From Synergistales bacterium (GTDB lineage: Bacteria > Synergistota > Synergistia > Synergistales > 79-D21): a stretch of DNA of 13,325 bases. The notes below the pieces were generated by a model. The model saw nothing but the letters and a program-made list of their open reading frames with translations. It was not told the DNA's origin and ran no database searches. The translations under genes and the position numbers were made by a program. The number at the start of each line of letters is the position of its first letter. The stretch's first letter is position 1. Shown here piece after piece: positions 6,273 through 13,203 of this stretch. Location of the stretch: the NCBI GenBank assembly GCA_015657435.1, contig JADLKH010000001.1:328149-341473 (forward strand), read 5' to 3'.

Positions 6273-7211
6273 TCAGAACTGGAGGTCGTAGTTGTCCTCG
6301 ATGATTTTCACGAACCTCGTGACGTAATCGTTTGCCGGAGTGGGAATACCCCGTTCCTGCCCGTATTTCACGACGGCCCCGTTCAGGAAGTCGATCTCCG
6401 TCCTTCTTCTGTTCATCATGTCCTGGGCCATTGACGGATAATGCTCGCTTCGGGTTCGGGTTCCCGCCTCCAGGTACCTCATGGCGTCATCGACGTCGAT
6501 GACGATTCCCTTCGCGGCGGCAACCGCGGCGAATTCCCGTGCGATATCCGCGGCAATGCGTTTCCCTTCCGGGTGGCCGAAATATTCCCCTCCCCTGAGG
6601 CGCAGAACCCCGCAGGGGGCGTTCAGGCAGGCGTTGACCACCGCCTTCTTCCAGATCTCCCCTTCCACATCGGTTTTGTATTCCGCTGTCAGCCCCCCGT
6701 CCGAGAGGGAGCCGGCCATTGTTTTGGCAACATCCGAGGCAGGTCCTTCCTTCACGAGGCTGCCCAGGTAGAGGTCGGTCTCCCGGTACCTGGCTCCGGA
6801 GACTTCCCCCGGGCCGACCATGCGGCCGGCAAGATGAATCACTCCCTGCAAAATTCGGTCTCTCGGAAAGTTTTTCTCCAGAACCTCGACGTTGCCCAAC
6901 CCGTTTTGCAGCGTGCAGACAAAGGTGCCTTCCCCAAACAACCCACGTGCTCCCGTGATCGCGGTTTCCGACATGAAACCTTTCACCAGCAAGACAACGA
7001 CATCCACTTGCCCGGCTTCGGCAGGATTCGTGCAGGTCTGCATCCTGACGGTTTCCGTGACCGGGCCAAAGGAAAGTCTGAGCCCTTCCGCAGCGATTCG
7101 GTCCATATGTTCCCGGTAAGGATCGACGAGAAGGACTTCCTGGCCGCCCTTGGATAGCGCGGCCCCGATCAGGCTTCCCATCGCCCCTGCTCCAAGCACC
7201 GCATATTTCAT
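6273..7211 (-). CDS. Ketopantoate reductase family protein (PanE/ApbA)
   Basis: 312 residues, normal for the family. The N-terminal Rossmann domain begins MKYAVLGAGAMGSLIGAAL with G-x-G-x-x-G at 7-12 for NADP(H), followed by D-V-V-V-L-L-V-K-G-F and L-Q-N-G-L-G-N. The C-terminal domain carries E-G-E-I-W-K-K-A-V-V-N-A, where one lysine is the family's catalytic acid, and the conserved S-M-A-Q-D-M-M-N-R-R-R-T-E-I-D. PanE reduces 2-dehydropantoate to pantoate for coenzyme A synthesis, but many paralogues reduce other 2-oxo acids, and no other pantothenate gene is near. Two close ATGs exist (7217 and 7211); 7211 was chosen because GGGGGG sits nine bases before it but only three before the other. 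A TATAGT on the minus strand at 7270-7275 could be its -10. Confidence 0.88.
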   Translation of the reverse strand: MKYAVLGAGAMGSLIGAALSKGGQEVLLVDPYREHMDRIAAEGLRLSFGPVTETVRMQTCTNPAEAGQVDVVVLLVKGFMSETAITGARGLFGEGTFVCTLQNGLGNVEVLEKNFPRDRILQGVIHLAGRMVGPGEVSGARYRETDLYLGSLVKEGPASDVAKTMAGSLSDGGLTAEYKTDVEGEIWKKAVVNACLNAPCGVLRLRGGEYFGHPEGKRIAADIAREFAAVAAAKGIVIDVDDAMRYLEAGTRTRSEHYPSMAQDMMNRRRTEIDFLNGAVVKYGQERGIPTPANDYVTRFVKIIEDNYDLQF

Positions 7212-7335
7212 TGTCATTTTCCCCCCGAAAAGAGATGGTCCTTCACCTACAATCTCGTTTTCCGGTAACACTATACCCTGTGGTCATCGAACAAGAGTAC
7301 CGAAGAAAAATTCAATTTGTGGTAGAATATGGTTA

Positions 7336-7351
7336 TGTGATTATTTTCACT
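7336..7351. promoter_or_regulatory. CRP/FNR-family-like operator
   Basis: TGTGA-TTATTT-TCACT matches the CRP-type palindrome TGTGA-N6-TCACA in nine of ten positions. It lies in the divergent region between the panE-like gene and the osmC-like gene, 20 bases before the osmC-like start. No CRP/FNR-family regulator is in the window, so the binder is unknown. Confidence 0.4.
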
Positions 7352-7371
7352 TTATGGGAAAGGGTGGGTTC

Positions 7372-7842
7372 ATGATGTCCGCAGAAGAAGGAACGATCGA
7401 TTTCCCCGTCCTCGTCTCCCTGAATGAAGGCCCCGGGAGAGTCGTCGAGGGCAACGCCCGAGGCCACGCCCTTGCCGTGGATCTCCTCTCTTCATGGGGC
7501 GGCGGGGATTCTCACGCCTGCCCGCTTGAAACCCTTGCATTTGCCCTCGGTGCCTGCTTCGTTGCCACTGCCAGGACCTGGGCGATCCGGGAACAGCTAC
7601 CCATCGACTCCATCTCGGCCGATGTCCGGGGAACCGTGGACCTCACCAAAGGCATGGGAAAGGAGGGAAAAAACCGCCTGGGCTTTCCGTCCCTTCAGAT
7701 TTCCGTCAAATTGGATTCTTCCCTGCCGGAAAACGCCCAGCGGGATTTCCTGAGAAAGGTCGCCTCCCTTTGCCCCGTTTGCGACACGATCGAAGGGTCG
7801 ACACCGATCCAGCTGGAATTGGCCCAAAATAGTCAGGGGTGA
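7372..7842 (+). CDS. OsmC-like protein
   Basis: 156 residues. The OsmC/Ohr fold is indicated by a glycine-rich N-terminal strand region, P-L-E-T-L-A-F-A-L-G-A-C-F at the central helix with its cysteine, and C-P-V-C-D-T-I near the C-terminus with the second cysteine, the pair that forms the thiol peroxidase site in OsmC and Ohr. Relatives reduce organic hydroperoxides, though in many anaerobes the cellular role is untested. ATG 7372 (or ATG 7375, directly following) is preferred over ATG 7354 because AAGGGTGGG lies just upstream. The stop codon is followed after five bases by the DUF3795 gene, so the two form one transcript. A CRP/FNR-like site precedes it. Confidence 0.87.
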   Translation: MMSAEEGTIDFPVLVSLNEGPGRVVEGNARGHALAVDLLSSWGGGDSHACPLETLAFALGACFVATARTWAIREQLPIDSISADVRGTVDLTKGMGKEGKNRLGFPSLQISVKLDSSLPENAQRDFLRKVASLCPVCDTIEGSTPIQLELAQNSQG

Positions 7843-7847
7843 ATCTC

Positions 7848-8336
7848 ATGAGGGAGCTGGCGGCAGCCTGCGGGCTTCTCTGCGGCGCATGCTCGGTTTA
7901 TATCGCGACCCAAGAGGATCCGGAACGGTTGAAGAGGATTTCCCTGAAGTTCGGTATCCCCGAGGAGGAAGTCCGCTGCTTCGGTTGCGGTTCGGACAAA
8001 AAGTTCGGCCCCTGCAAGGATTGCCTCTTTTCCGCCTGCGCAAAGGAGAGAGAGCTAGACTTTTGCAGCGAATGCGGGGATTTCCCCTGCAAGGCCCTCA
8101 CGGATTTCCAGGTGGCCCTTCCCCATCGGCTCGACCTCTGGGAAGACCTCGACCAGGCCAGACGGCTCGAACCCCTCGAGTGGATCGCGAGCGTCCGGCA
8201 AAAGTACACCTGCAGCCGGTGCGGAACGATCAACTCGGCTTATGACCTTTCCTGCCGAAAATGCGGGAGGACTCCCAGCTGCGATTTCGTCGAGCGGCAC
8301 ATCGAAGCCCTGAAAAAACACATGGGTGCGGAATGA
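7848..8336 (+). CDS. DUF3795 cysteine-rich protein
   Basis: 162 residues with 17 or so cysteines. The N-terminus A-A-C-G-L-L-C-G-A-C-S-V-Y is the hallmark opening of DUF3795 proteins, followed by C-F-G-C-G, C-K-D-C, C-A-K-E-R, C-S-E-C-G-D-F-P-C in the middle, which suggests metal or iron-sulfur sites. The C-terminal third adds a separate zinc-ribbon-like C-S-R-C-G-T-I...S-C-R-K-C-G. Function is unknown; the family is widespread in anaerobes. ATG 7848 is used rather than GTG 7839 because AGGGGTG, overlapping the osmC-like stop, is well spaced from it. Translation is probably coupled to the upstream gene. The unit ends at the terminator at 8358-8390. Confidence 0.85.
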   Translation: MRELAAACGLLCGACSVYIATQEDPERLKRISLKFGIPEEEVRCFGCGSDKKFGPCKDCLFSACAKERELDFCSECGDFPCKALTDFQVALPHRLDLWEDLDQARRLEPLEWIASVRQKYTCSRCGTINSAYDLSCRKCGRTPSCDFVERHIEALKKHMGAE

Positions 8337-8357
8337 AAGAACGAAATCCCAAAGACG

Positions 8358-8390
8358 CAAAAGGGCCTCCCCGGCCAGGGAGGTCTTTTG
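8358..8390 (+). terminator. Rho-independent terminator after the osmC-like/DUF3795 unit
   Basis: CAAAAGGGCCTCCC pairs with GGGAGGTCTTTTG around the short loop CGGCCA, with one bulged G and a G-T pair; the A/T arms give a T-rich 3' side (TCTTTTGT). The AAGGGCCTCC arm also occurs in the terminator at 4340-4369. Confidence 0.7.
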
Positions 8391-8561
8391 TGATGCAATC
8401 TAGAGGCGTGGCCTAAAGCGGCATGGCGCCGGTCCGGTCCCGGTCCAATCTCTGATGCCGGGAGCTTACGCCGGAGCTTTCTCTCGGATTTTCCCGCAAT
8501 ATCCTGCAAGAAATCCGAATCCTTGTAGGCTAATCTCTCTTGGGGGGAGAGGAAGCGACTC

Positions 8562-9386
8562 ATGGATAAGGAGATCCGCGAAATCGTTCGCGACAACGAC
8601 CTGAATATCGAAGCCTACCGTTTCCTGGGTGTGGTGCAGGAGTTTCCCAACCATTTCCATGAGCACTACGCGGTCGGATTCATGGAGAGCGGAAGACGCC
8701 GTGTCGACATCAACGGAACGGAGTTCCTTGCCGGGATGCATGATCTCGTTCTTCTGAACCCGCTGGATAGCCACACATGCCAGCATTCCGACGAGCGGCT
8801 GATGGATTACCGCGGATTCAACATCTGCACCGATACCATGAAGCTTGCCACGTTCGAGATTTTCGGGACAGAAGAGCTTCCCCGTTTCTCCGTACCGGTC
8901 GCACACAATAGCGAACTTGTCCCGCAGCTTCGGGAGCTACACTCGATGGTGATGGAGGGTTCCTGCCCCTTCGAGAAGGAAGAAGCCTTTCTGCTCATGG
9001 TGGACCAGCTGGTCAGGGAACATGCCCTCCCCGGAAAAACCGGCAAAGGAAAGGAGCCTACCGCAGAGATCCGCCTGGCCTGCGAATTCATCGAAACGCA
9101 TTACGCTCGACGCATCACGCTGGATGATCTGTCCAGAGTTTCCGGGTTAGAAAAATACCCTCTTATCCGCTCTTTCACAAAAGAGAAGGGAATTACCCCC
9201 TACTCCTACCTGTTGGCATTCCGGATTCAAGTGGCAAGACGCCTTCTCGAGGTGGGAACCTCCCTGCTGGAAACCGCTCTTCGGACGGGGTTCTCCGACC
9301 AAAGCCATTTCGGGAATTTTTTCAAAAAACTGATCGGGTTGACCCCAAAACAGTATGCGGAAGTTTTTCACGGAAAAGGAGCGTGA
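8562..9386 (+). CDS. AraC-family transcriptional regulator
   Basis: 274 residues. The N-terminal half is an AraC-type cupin ligand domain: P-N-H-F-H-E-H-Y-A-V-G-F near residue 30 and D-L-V-L-L-N-P-L-D-S-H-T-C near 61-73 are the usual metal- or ligand-binding strand motifs. The C-terminal ~100 residues hold two helix-turn-helix motifs (ITLDDLSRVSGLEKYPLIRSF and SLLETALRTGFSDQSHFGNF) ending in F-K-K-L-I-G-L-T-P-K-Q-Y, the AraC signature. GGGGGGAGAGGAAG upstream of ATG 8562 is the ribosome site. The DUF2000 gene begins five bases after its stop, so the two are almost certainly one operon, as commonly seen for this regulator type. It likely controls that operon; the inducer is unknown. Confidence 0.93.
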   Translation: MDKEIREIVRDNDLNIEAYRFLGVVQEFPNHFHEHYAVGFMESGRRRVDINGTEFLAGMHDLVLLNPLDSHTCQHSDERLMDYRGFNICTDTMKLATFEIFGTEELPRFSVPVAHNSELVPQLRELHSMVMEGSCPFEKEEAFLLMVDQLVREHALPGKTGKGKEPTAEIRLACEFIETHYARRITLDDLSRVSGLEKYPLIRSFTKEKGITPYSYLLAFRIQVARRLLEVGTSLLETALRTGFSDQSHFGNFFKKLIGLTPKQYAEVFHGKGA

Positions 9387-9391
9387 AACAA

Positions 9392-9814
9392 ATGGCTGAA
9401 GAGACCACAAAGTGCGTGATCATCGTGGACGAGGACCTCCCCCTCGGTATTCTCGCAAACACGGCCGCGGTGTTGGGAACAACAATCGGGAAGCATTTCC
9501 CGAATCTGGTCGGAGAAAATGTCCTGGATGGCTCCAGAAAGGAACACACGGGCGTCGTCACCGTTCCGATTCCCGTCCTGAAGACCAGCGGGGCAAAGCT
9601 GCGGGAACTACGGGAAAGACTTTTTGACGAAAATCAGGACCAGATGCTGGTGGTGGACTTCAGCGACGTCGCACAAAGCTGCAAAACATACGAAGAGTAC
9701 AAGAAGAAGATCTCGACCGTTCCGGAACACGGGCACAGATATTTCGGCCTCGCACTTTGCGGAGACAGGAAAGCCGTGAGCAGGCTGACGGGAAGCATGC
9801 CTTTGCTGAGGTGA
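9392..9814 (+). CDS. DUF2000 family protein
   Basis: 140 residues from ATG 9392. K-C-V-I-I-V-D-E-D-L-P-L-G-I-L-A-N-T-A-A-V-L-G opens the conserved N-terminal strand and helix of DUF2000; I-P-V-L-K-T-S in the middle and the C-terminal L-A-L-C-G-D-R-K-A-V-S-R-L-T-G match the family ending. The fold is related to peptidyl-tRNA hydrolase 2, but no activity is established. A GTG at 9383 overlapping the araC-like stop is possible; ATG 9392 has GGAG ten bases upstream. Close spacing to the AraC-type regulator suggests it is the regulated effector. Its stop is only seven bases from the stop of the convergent gene. Confidence 0.85.
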   Translation: MAEETTKCVIIVDEDLPLGILANTAAVLGTTIGKHFPNLVGENVLDGSRKEHTGVVTVPIPVLKTSGAKLRELRERLFDENQDQMLVVDFSDVAQSCKTYEEYKKKISTVPEHGHRYFGLALCGDRKAVSRLTGSMPLLR

Positions 9815-9821
9815 GGCCCCC

Positions 9822-10202
9822 CTACTTCCGAAGCCTTCGGGGCACCCTTCGATCTACGGTTTTCGCCTCTTCGAGCCGGACGACATGGAGCCTGCCATCC
9901 GCTTCTCTCCTGTTCCCCCAGACGCCATGCTTTTCCGGCTTGTACCTTTCGACGCAGCCATGCCGGCCGCTTGGCTGGTAGAGGAAATCGTACGGCTGGT
10001 TCGCTACCCCTTCCTCTTTCGCCATGTAATGGATACGGGCAGGGTGGTTAACGGTACAGGCAAAGATTTCGGTCAAGGCGTTTCTCCGTGTCGTGCCCGG
10101 ACATTTCCCGACCACATAATCCACGATTTCGGCATAAGTCGCCCTGCCACCGAGAGCATCGATCGCTTCTTTAACCTGCTGCCACAAGACTGCTTCTGTC
10201 AT
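9822..10202 (-). CDS. Small winged-helix-like protein of unknown function
   Basis: 126 residues. The N-terminal half (LWQQVKEAIDALGGRATYAEIVDYVVGKCPGTTRRNALTEIFACTVNHPARIHY) has the helix-helix-strand layout of a winged helix and resembles small proteins annotated DUF7669, where this block recurs. The middle (YDFLYQPSGRHGCVERYKPEKHGVW) is also typical of that group; the Arg-rich C-terminus is less conserved. Role unknown; relatives are sometimes found near restriction or mobile genes. ATG 10200-10202 has AGAGGAG eight bases upstream. The upstream region is markedly AT-rich compared with the surroundings, which may indicate acquisition by transfer. It is convergent with the DUF2000 gene. Confidence 0.75.
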   Translation of the reverse strand: MTEAVLWQQVKEAIDALGGRATYAEIVDYVVGKCPGTTRRNALTEIFACTVNHPARIHYMAKEEGVANQPYDFLYQPSGRHGCVERYKPEKHGVWGNRREADGRLHVVRLEEAKTVDRRVPRRLRK

Positions 10203-10246
10203 ACTGCTACTCCTCTTTCGCTTATTTAAAATAGGGCACCAAGTCT

Positions 10247-10267
10247 ATTATAGTCCATGGATGTCAA
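10247..10267 (-). promoter_or_regulatory. AT-rich promoter region of the small winged-helix-like gene
   Basis: On the minus strand a perfect TATAAT (10247-10252) lies about 45 bases before the start codon, inside an AT-rich island (about 10220-10310). A perfect TTGACA (10262-10267) is only nine bases upstream of it, too close to serve as its -35, so the true -35 is unclear. Confidence 0.45.
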
Positions 10268-10326
10268 TAGCAGTAACTATTAATTAATATTACTTAACTC
10301 TTCGGCTTTAAGTGCAGTGGAAAACA

Positions 10327-10361
10327 GAAAAGAGCCGGCACGAGACGGGCAGGCTCTTTTC
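10327..10361 (-). terminator. Terminator of the proline reductase gene
   Basis: GAAAAGAGCC and GGCTCTTTTC form a perfect 10-base-pair stem around a 15-base loop, 41 bases after the reductase stop. The A/T end of the stem gives TTTTC on either strand, so it could work in both directions; its position fits the minus-strand reductase gene. Confidence 0.7.
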
Positions 10362-10401
10362 CGTTCATTCGCGTTAGGGGACAACGGACCTCCCTGTCGA
10401 C

Positions 10402-12414
10402 TCAATACTCGATCGCCAAGGGGACATTCTCTCCAGGGTTCCTGATGGCTGCAAGGCTGAGCAAGGCCGCCCGCAGGATCTCCCTCTGCTGCAGGGGATG
10501 ATGGGGCGCTCCCGCGTTGGCTCCTATCGGGACGATCGGAGAGACGCCCCTTGGAGCTCCGCAGCGTACCGAAATGTCGGGCAAAGCCGAAATGATGATG
10601 GTCGGGATCCCCGATCCCTCTACCGCCCTCTGGATGATCACCGAGGAACGGTGGCAGGTTCCTCACCCGGCGGTGAAAATCGCGGCGTCCACCGCATCGT
10701 TCTTGAGGATTTTGGCGATCGCCGGCCCTGTTTCCCGGGCCAGAACCTTGAGGTCTCCGCTGCCCCCCATGAAACCGATGTGTCGCGGGGCGATTCCTGC
10801 GATCAGGCCTTCTGCAGCCAGTTCCCTGAGGCGGTCCAGAGGAAACATGCTGTTGATGTCGGCCAACACGTCCGAGTTGTCGTAACCGCCGTGGCTGACC
10901 GTCAGGTCTGCCGTCGAGACATTCGCCGGGATGATCCGGAAGGTGCTGTCGCAGACCAGATTGAAGCGCTCGTCGCCCTTCAGATGCACCCCCGTGCCGG
11001 TGACGAGAGCGACCTTCATCTCCGACAGAGGTTTGTCTACCGGCGTCCAGATCATAGGAGGAAGCGTCGCCGTGGGGATCTCGGACTGGAAACACCCTGG
11101 ATTCCCTTCTCTCATCCTGGCGAGGTTCTTCTCACGCACCCGGGGATCCCATCGGCGAGGAGCACGCCTCACACGGCCCCCGCTCAAGAGATCCTTGAGC
11201 ATGGCCAAAGCCAGCAGCGCATCCTCACCCGTCATCGTGTTGTCCGCGAGGATGCCGTTTTCCAGGCCGTTGTCCGACTTCGCGCAATCCACCATGTTGC
11301 AGGTGTAGGGATTACCCGTGATCATCGGGCCGAAATTCCCGCAATAACTGGCTCCGACGGCGGGGATCCCGCGGCGCCCGATTTCCTCGAGGTAGGCGGC
11401 AAAATCGATGTGATTGTTGCCGTAACCTTCGGTTGCCACAATCACTCCACTGACGTCCAGCCCCTCCACGAGCCTTCCCAGGCGCCCGGCAACCATCTTC
11501 TTCTGCTGGTCGACGGCCGGGCTGCCGACGAATGCCACTCCGCACAGGTCGATGTCCGGATCGGCCAGAGCCTGCATCACGAGCGGATCGCGGAAATAAT
11601 GGCGGCTCGTCTCCTTCGTGGAGGGACCGACACAGGTCAGGGCGTGCACACCCCCGTCGATCGCCTCAAGAGGGGACATCATCAGCGGAACGTTCCCCAT
11701 GTCGATGTTGGAACGGGAACCCGTGATTCCGCAGGGCTGAAGCGGCAGAAGAAGTTTTTCGTGCATGGCTCCCTGACCCATAATCTCCTTGACCAGCAAA
11801 ACTTTCGGCTTGCTGTAGCGCCGGACATGGTGGAACTCCTCTTCCACGACACATCCCGCGGTAAATTCTTCTTCGCTCAAGGATAAGAGAGCTGCACGCA
11901 CCTGTTCGCCCAAATGTTCGGCCGCATTGTGACAAGCCCTCGGCCCCGGGCGTTTCATTCTTTCTCCCGACTTGAGCCGGCAATCGACCTTGATGAGCGT
12001 CTCCCCGCAATCGATGGAACCGGGCCGGTCAAAACGGACCTTCTTCGAGAGGATCCCTTCGCACGAACCCGCCTCGCCAACCTGCTCTCCGGACTCCTCC
12101 GTCGCGCAAAGCAGCAGGACAACCCCGGAGAGAACGCGCGTGCTTCCCTCTCCTAGCCGGGAATCCCCTGCCTTTGCCGCCAAAGGCTGCACATCGAGGA
12201 TCGTGTCGGTGTAACGTTCGTACTCCGCGGGTGTGATGATCCTGACGGCCATATCGAGAACGATCCGTGGATCGCCTTGCTTTGAAGCCTCCTCGCAGAG
12301 GCCGGAGGCGAGGTAAAGAACATCCCCTTCAATCCTTGTCTCTTCGGAAAGCAACACCCGATTGATCCGATAATGCCGCCTGACCAAAGAACGCAACTCT
12401 TCCCGCTTCAACAT
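10402..12414 (-). CDS. prdAB: D-proline reductase, PrdA-PrdB fusion selenoprotein (in-frame TGA = Sec584)
   Basis: 670 residues with one internal TGA (10663-10665) read as selenocysteine. D-proline reductase reductively opens D-proline to 5-aminovalerate, the acceptor half of Stickland fermentation. Residues about 8-440 match the catalytic part of PrdA: V-K-E-I-M-G-Q-G-A-M-H at 208-218, G-N-V-P-L-M-M-S-P-L-E, and D-G-G-V-H-A-L-T-C-V-G-P-S at 253-265, where Thr260-Cys261 is the self-cleavage site whose cysteine becomes the pyruvoyl group. Residues about 452-670 match PrdB: P-P-M-I-W-T-P-V, V-S-H-G-G-Y-D-N, I-G-F-M-G-G, then T-A-G-U-G-T-C-H-R-S-S and I-P-I-G-A-N-A-G. In the clostridial enzyme these are two genes and PrdA has about 150 further N-terminal residues, absent here. 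ATG 12414 follows GGGGGGGTGG. A divergent Lrp-type gene is the likely regulator; no prdC, prdF or prdR is in view. Confidence 0.9.
10639..10665 (-). promoter_or_regulatory. Sec codon TGA with candidate bacterial SECIS hairpin
   Basis: Directly after the TGA (10663-10665) the minus strand can fold as CACCG-TTCCT-CGGTG (10639-10653), beginning nine bases after the codon, close to the spacing of bacterial SECIS elements. A competing stem GAGGAAC-N8-GTTCCTC (10643-10664) would include the last two bases of the TGA. Only one of the two can form at a time. Confidence 0.5.
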
Positions 12415-12438
12415 GCCACCCCCCCGTTCAGGCCTCCC

Positions 12439-12453
12439 GCAACGATCACTCCC
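12439..12453 (-). promoter_or_regulatory. Weak sigma54-type promoter candidate of prdAB
   Basis: On the minus strand GGGAGTGATCGTTGC has GG and GC separated by ten bases, as in -24/-12 promoters, with a full TTGC but a poor -24 half. It would start transcription about 15 bases before the start codon. In Clostridioides difficile the prd operon is activated by PrdR, a sigma54-dependent activator, which is why it was considered. Confidence 0.25.
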
Positions 12454-12646
12454 GCCACGCAGCAGGCTTGTTTCATTGTACCAGTCCACCAGGGCAACTC
12501 CTCACCGCGGACCTCGTCACCCAAAGGAACTTCTCGTTCAAGGCAGGCCCGCCCAGAGGGGGCGAACCAGTCTCAACTGCGGGTCGCACCCCGAAACGGA
12601 AAGGAAAACTCTTCCTCTCCTTCGGTTCGTCATAAAACGGTAGTTT

Positions 12647-12675
12647 TTGCCTCCCTTTCGCCATGGAAGTATAAA
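12647..12675 (+). promoter_or_regulatory. Candidate promoter of the Lrp-type regulator
   Basis: TTGCCT (12647-12652), a 17-base spacer and TATAAA (12670-12675), 31 bases before the start codon. The spacing is ideal. It faces away from prdAB across the 292-base divergent region, in which no gene or RNA was recognised; a 63-codon minus-strand frame there (12473-12664) looks spurious. Confidence 0.5.
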
Positions 12676-12706
12676 TAAAGGAGCCCTATATTAGCGGAGG
12701 AGACAA

Positions 12707-13174
12707 ATGGACGAGAAAAAGACCACTCTTGATTCGACAGACTGGAAAATCCTCGCTGAGCTGCAAAAAGACGCGAGGCTGCCTTTCCAGAAAATCGGGG
12801 AGTCGGTGGGAATGACCCGGCCGGCAGTCAGGGAAAGAATCACCCGCATGGAGGAGGCGGGGATCATCTCGGGCTACCATGCGGAGATCAATGTCGACAG
12901 ACTCGGGAGAAACGTACATGCCTTGATCAGCTTCAAGTTCGACAGCGACACGAGATACGCGGAGAAACCGAACGACGTTCTGATGCCGCTGCTCGATTCC
13001 ACTCAGGAGGTCATCCGCTACTGGGAGATCTACGGAGACCTGGATTTCCTCATCGAGGCCGCCTTCGCCACGAAAGACCGCCTTCACGGATTCCTGGACG
13101 ACCTTCGAAACTACGGGTTCGTCAGATCTCACCTCATCGCGTCTTTCGCCCGTAGACTGCAGCAAGACGAATAA
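12707..13174 (+). CDS. Lrp/AsnC-family transcriptional regulator
   Basis: 155 residues, standard for the family. The N-terminal helix-turn-helix is at about residues 9-60: L-D-S-T-D-W-K-I-L-A-E-L-Q-K-D-A-R-L-P-F opens it and V-G-M-T-R-P-A-V-R-E-R-I-T-R-M-E-E-A-G-I-I is the recognition helix plus linker. The C-terminal RAM-like alpha/beta domain (about 66-150) would bind an amino acid and oligomerise; V-I-R-Y-W-E-I-Y-G-D-L-D-F-L-I-E is its conserved centre. ATG 12707 has GGAGGAG four bases upstream. Divergent arrangement with prdAB suggests control of that gene in response to an amino acid, perhaps proline; this is inference. The next gene follows after 29 bases on the same strand. Confidence 0.93.
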   Translation: MDEKKTTLDSTDWKILAELQKDARLPFQKIGESVGMTRPAVRERITRMEEAGIISGYHAEINVDRLGRNVHALISFKFDSDTRYAEKPNDVLMPLLDSTQEVIRYWEIYGDLDFLIEAAFATKDRLHGFLDDLRNYGFVRSHLIASFARRLQQDE

Positions 13175-13203
13175 CCGATGCCCATCGAAAAGGGGAGATT
13201 CTC

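Noticed and set aside
6964..6979. GTTTC-N6-GAAAC as a fourth MarR site
   Set aside because: It lies inside the panE-like coding region with a different spacer length, so it is probably chance.
10402..10404. Final TGA of prdAB as a second selenocysteine codon
   Set aside because: PrdB-type proteins end near this point and the sequence after it has no conserved coding signal before the terminator.
10663..10665. prdAB as a nonsense-broken pseudogene
   Set aside because: Both sides of the TGA are conserved, the position equals the known Sec site, and hairpins that could act as a SECIS follow.
10498..11886. 462-codon plus-strand open frame opposite prdAB
   Set aside because: It is antisense to the well-supported reductase, has Arg/His/Pro-rich composition typical of an antisense shadow and no recognisable domain.
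12473..12664. 63-codon minus-strand frame in the prdAB/Lrp divergent region
   Set aside because: No family resemblance, no good ribosome site, and it occupies the control region.
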